A stretch of DNA of 6,494 nt from Deltaproteobacteria bacterium (lineage in GTDB: Bacteria; Desulfobacterota; JAFDIG01): the NCBI GenBank assembly GCA_019308145.1, contig JAFDIG010000126.1:1-6494 (forward strand), in the 5' to 3' direction. The notes beneath the pieces are model-generated. The model was given only the letters and a program-made list of their open reading frames with translations. It ran no database searches and was not told the DNA's origin. Below are positions 4,940-6,494 of the stretch, one piece after another. Each line of letters starts with the position of its first letter. Position 1 is the stretch's first letter. Both the position numbers and the translations under genes were made by a program.

Positions 4940-6494
4940 TAACAAAATTTTATGGCAAAAAGGTTAGGGAGATAAAAAGACTTTTAAAAGAACCTGTTGT
5001 TTTTTCTCTTGTGATTATCTGTTTTATACTTCTTATCCTTTTTGTCATCTATCCCATCTTTTCTGTATTCAAACAGAGTTTTTTAGAAGAAGATGTTGGT
5101 TTTATAGGGCTTAAAAATTACTTTACCTTCTTTAGTAATCCATATTTCAGAAATGTATTCTACAACACTCTTCTAATCTCAACCATAGCAACAATAGGGG
5201 CAATAATCGTGGGGACAATATTTGCTTATGGGCTAACCAGAACAGATATCCCTCTTAAAAAGATCTTTATGGTTACTGCTATTCTCCCCATGATTACCCC
5301 ACCTTTTGTAAATGCATTTGCCTTTATACTTCTTTTAGGAAGAGTAGGGGTAATAAATATATATTTAGAAAAGCTTTTTGGATTTAAATTTATTATTTAT
5401 GGTATTCATGGTGTTATCATATCTCAAATCATAACCACTTTTCCTCTTGCCTTTCTCGTTACCTCTTCTGCATTTAGCAGTTTTAATACATCATTAGAAG
5501 ATGCAGCAAGGGATTTAGGAGCTGGAGAGTTTAGGGTATTTAGAACCATTACCCTGCCACTTATAACACCAGCTATTTTAGCGGCAGCCCTTTTGATCTA
5601 TATGACAAATCTAAGTGCTTTTGGTGCACCTGCTCTTTTAGGTGGGGGAATATCAGTTCTGGCAGTTGAAGCGGTTATGCAAACTTTAGGGGTTATGGAT
5701 TGGGGTATGGGAACAACGATAACCATTATCCTACTTATCCCATCCTTTTTGCTCTTTTATTTTCAAAGTGTGTATAAATCCAAAAGATCATATGTTACTG
5801 TTACAGGTGCTCCTCCTCAACAAGAACAAAGGAAAACCCCATCTTCTATAAAATGGGCAATCTTTATATTTTTGAGCTTTATATCAGCGATTGTTCTGAC
5901 GGTTTATATAGTAATATTTTTTGGAGGATTTGCTAAAGTTTGGGGAGTTGATAGTTCTTTTACTCTTGTCCACTATAAATTGGTATTTTCAAATACATGG
6001 AGATCAATTGTAAACAGTCTCTGGATGGCTACAATGGGAGCTATTGGGGCCGGATTTATCGGAATGATCCTTGCCTATCTTGTTGCAAGAAGGAGTTTTA
6101 TTGGTAAAAGATTTATGGATTTTTTTGGAACATTACCTTATGCAGTGCCTGGAACCATGATGGGTCTTGGTTTTGTGGTTGCTTTTAATAAACCACCTCT
6201 TGTTCTAACAGGAACTGCTACTATTATAATCCTTGATTATATCTTTAGAAGGATGCCATTTGGTTTTAGAACAGGAGTTTCAACCTTAAAACAGATAGAT
6301 GTTGCTTTAGAAGAAGCTTCAGCAGATCTTGGAGCAAGATGGAAAACAACTTTCAGAAGGATAATGCTACCACTTATGAAACCTGCTTTTATAGTAGGGG
6401 TTACCTTTGCTTTTATAAGGGCAATAACAGAGTTAACATCTACTATATTTCTTGTAACCCCTAAATGGAGGGTTATGGCAGTCGATATCTATAA
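4936..6494 (+). CDS. Fused two-domain ABC permease, iron(III)/AfuB-FbpB type (cut by window edge)
   Basis: This is the inner-membrane channel of the importer. ATG at 4936 overlaps the stop of the binding-protein gene as ATGA, which implies translational coupling. The frame stays open to the window end, giving 519 codons; family members are usually about 540-580 residues, so little is missing. Two tandem binding-protein-dependent permease domains are visible. Each carries the EAA loop that docks on the ATPase: EDAARDLGAG (188-197) leading to ITLPL (205-209), and EEASADLGAR (459-468) leading to IMLPL (476-480). A first membrane helix (about 23-46) and some five further segments make up domain one. 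A hydrophilic Gln/Pro/Lys-rich linker (about 278-308) then leads into domain two. The fusion means that one gene supplies both halves of the channel. The ATPase gene is expected just downstream, outside the window. Orthologues are labelled iron(III), thiamine or spermidine/putrescine permeases; iron-type is the best guess. Confidence 0.92.
   Translation, partial: MITKFYGKKVREIKRLLKEPVVFSLVIICFILLILFVIYPIFSVFKQSFLEEDVGFIGLKNYFTFFSNPYFRNVFYNTLLISTIATIGAIIVGTIFAYGLTRTDIPLKKIFMVTAILPMITPPFVNAFAFILLLGRVGVINIYLEKLFGFKFIIYGIHGVIISQIITTFPLAFLVTSSAFSSFNTSLEDAARDLGAGEFRVFRTITLPLITPAILAAALLIYMTNLSAFGAPALLGGGISVLAVEAVMQTLGVMDWGMGTTITIILLIPSFLLFYFQSVYKSKRSYVTVTGAPPQQEQRKTPSSIKWAIFIFLSFISAIVLTVYIVIFFGGFAKVWGVDSSFTLVHYKLVFSNTWRSIVNSLWMATMGAIGAGFIGMILAYLVARRSFIGKRFMDFFGTLPYAVPGTMMGLGFVVAFNKPPLVLTGTATIIILDYIFRRMPFGFRTGVSTLKQIDVALEEASADLGARWKTTFRRIMLPLMKPAFIVGVTFAFIRAITELTSTIFLVTPKWRVMAVDIY

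Overview
The window is about 70% A+T and reads as an AT-rich, Gram-negative-type bacterial chromosome. The evidence is a signal peptide on a binding protein of an ABC importer, a NikR regulator, a ComEC competence channel and a sigma-54-type promoter. NikR, a PAC2-family protein and sigma-54 use together would fit an anaerobic, possibly thermophilic lineage such as Desulfobacterota or Nitrospirota, but that placement is inference. No rRNA, tRNA, insertion sequence, CRISPR array or phage gene was seen.

Layout. Bases 1-831 (minus strand) hold the N-terminal 277 residues of a ComEC/Rec2 DNA-uptake channel, cut by the window edge. Bases 891-1442 (minus) hold a small unrecognised multi-pass membrane protein. 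Bases 1443-2019 have no convincing protein gene. They carry the most striking signal in the window: a near-consensus sigma-54 (-24/-12) promoter on the plus strand, preceded by short dyads. About 12 bases downstream of its -12 element a predicted structured RNA of about 150 nt begins, and it ends in a strong intrinsic terminator. The RNA has an 18-bp interrupted hairpin and three C/U-rich unpaired stretches, each containing CCUCC, the complement of a Shine-Dalgarno core. It looks like an undescribed sigma-54-controlled small regulatory RNA.

Bases 2020-2811 (minus) encode a PAC2-family protein with its own sigma-70-like promoter. Bases 3130-3555 (minus) encode the nickel-responsive repressor NikR, with its DNA-binding and nickel-ligand residues intact. 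Divergent from nikR, across a 346-bp promoter region, is an ABC import operon. It encodes a periplasmic binding protein of the iron(III)/Fbp-like type (3902-4939) and, overlapping it by four bases, a fused two-domain permease (4936 to the window end). The ATPase presumably lies beyond the edge.

How the parts may work together. The NikR position suggests metal control of the divergent importer. The two promoters share the decamer TATATACTAT, and in the nikR promoter it runs into a 10-bp palindrome between the -35 and -10 elements. Two C/U motifs of the predicted small RNA can each pair over 8 contiguous bases with the Shine-Dalgarno region of the importer mRNA. A second, post-transcriptional layer of control is therefore possible, though purine-rich ribosome binding sites make such matches easy to find.
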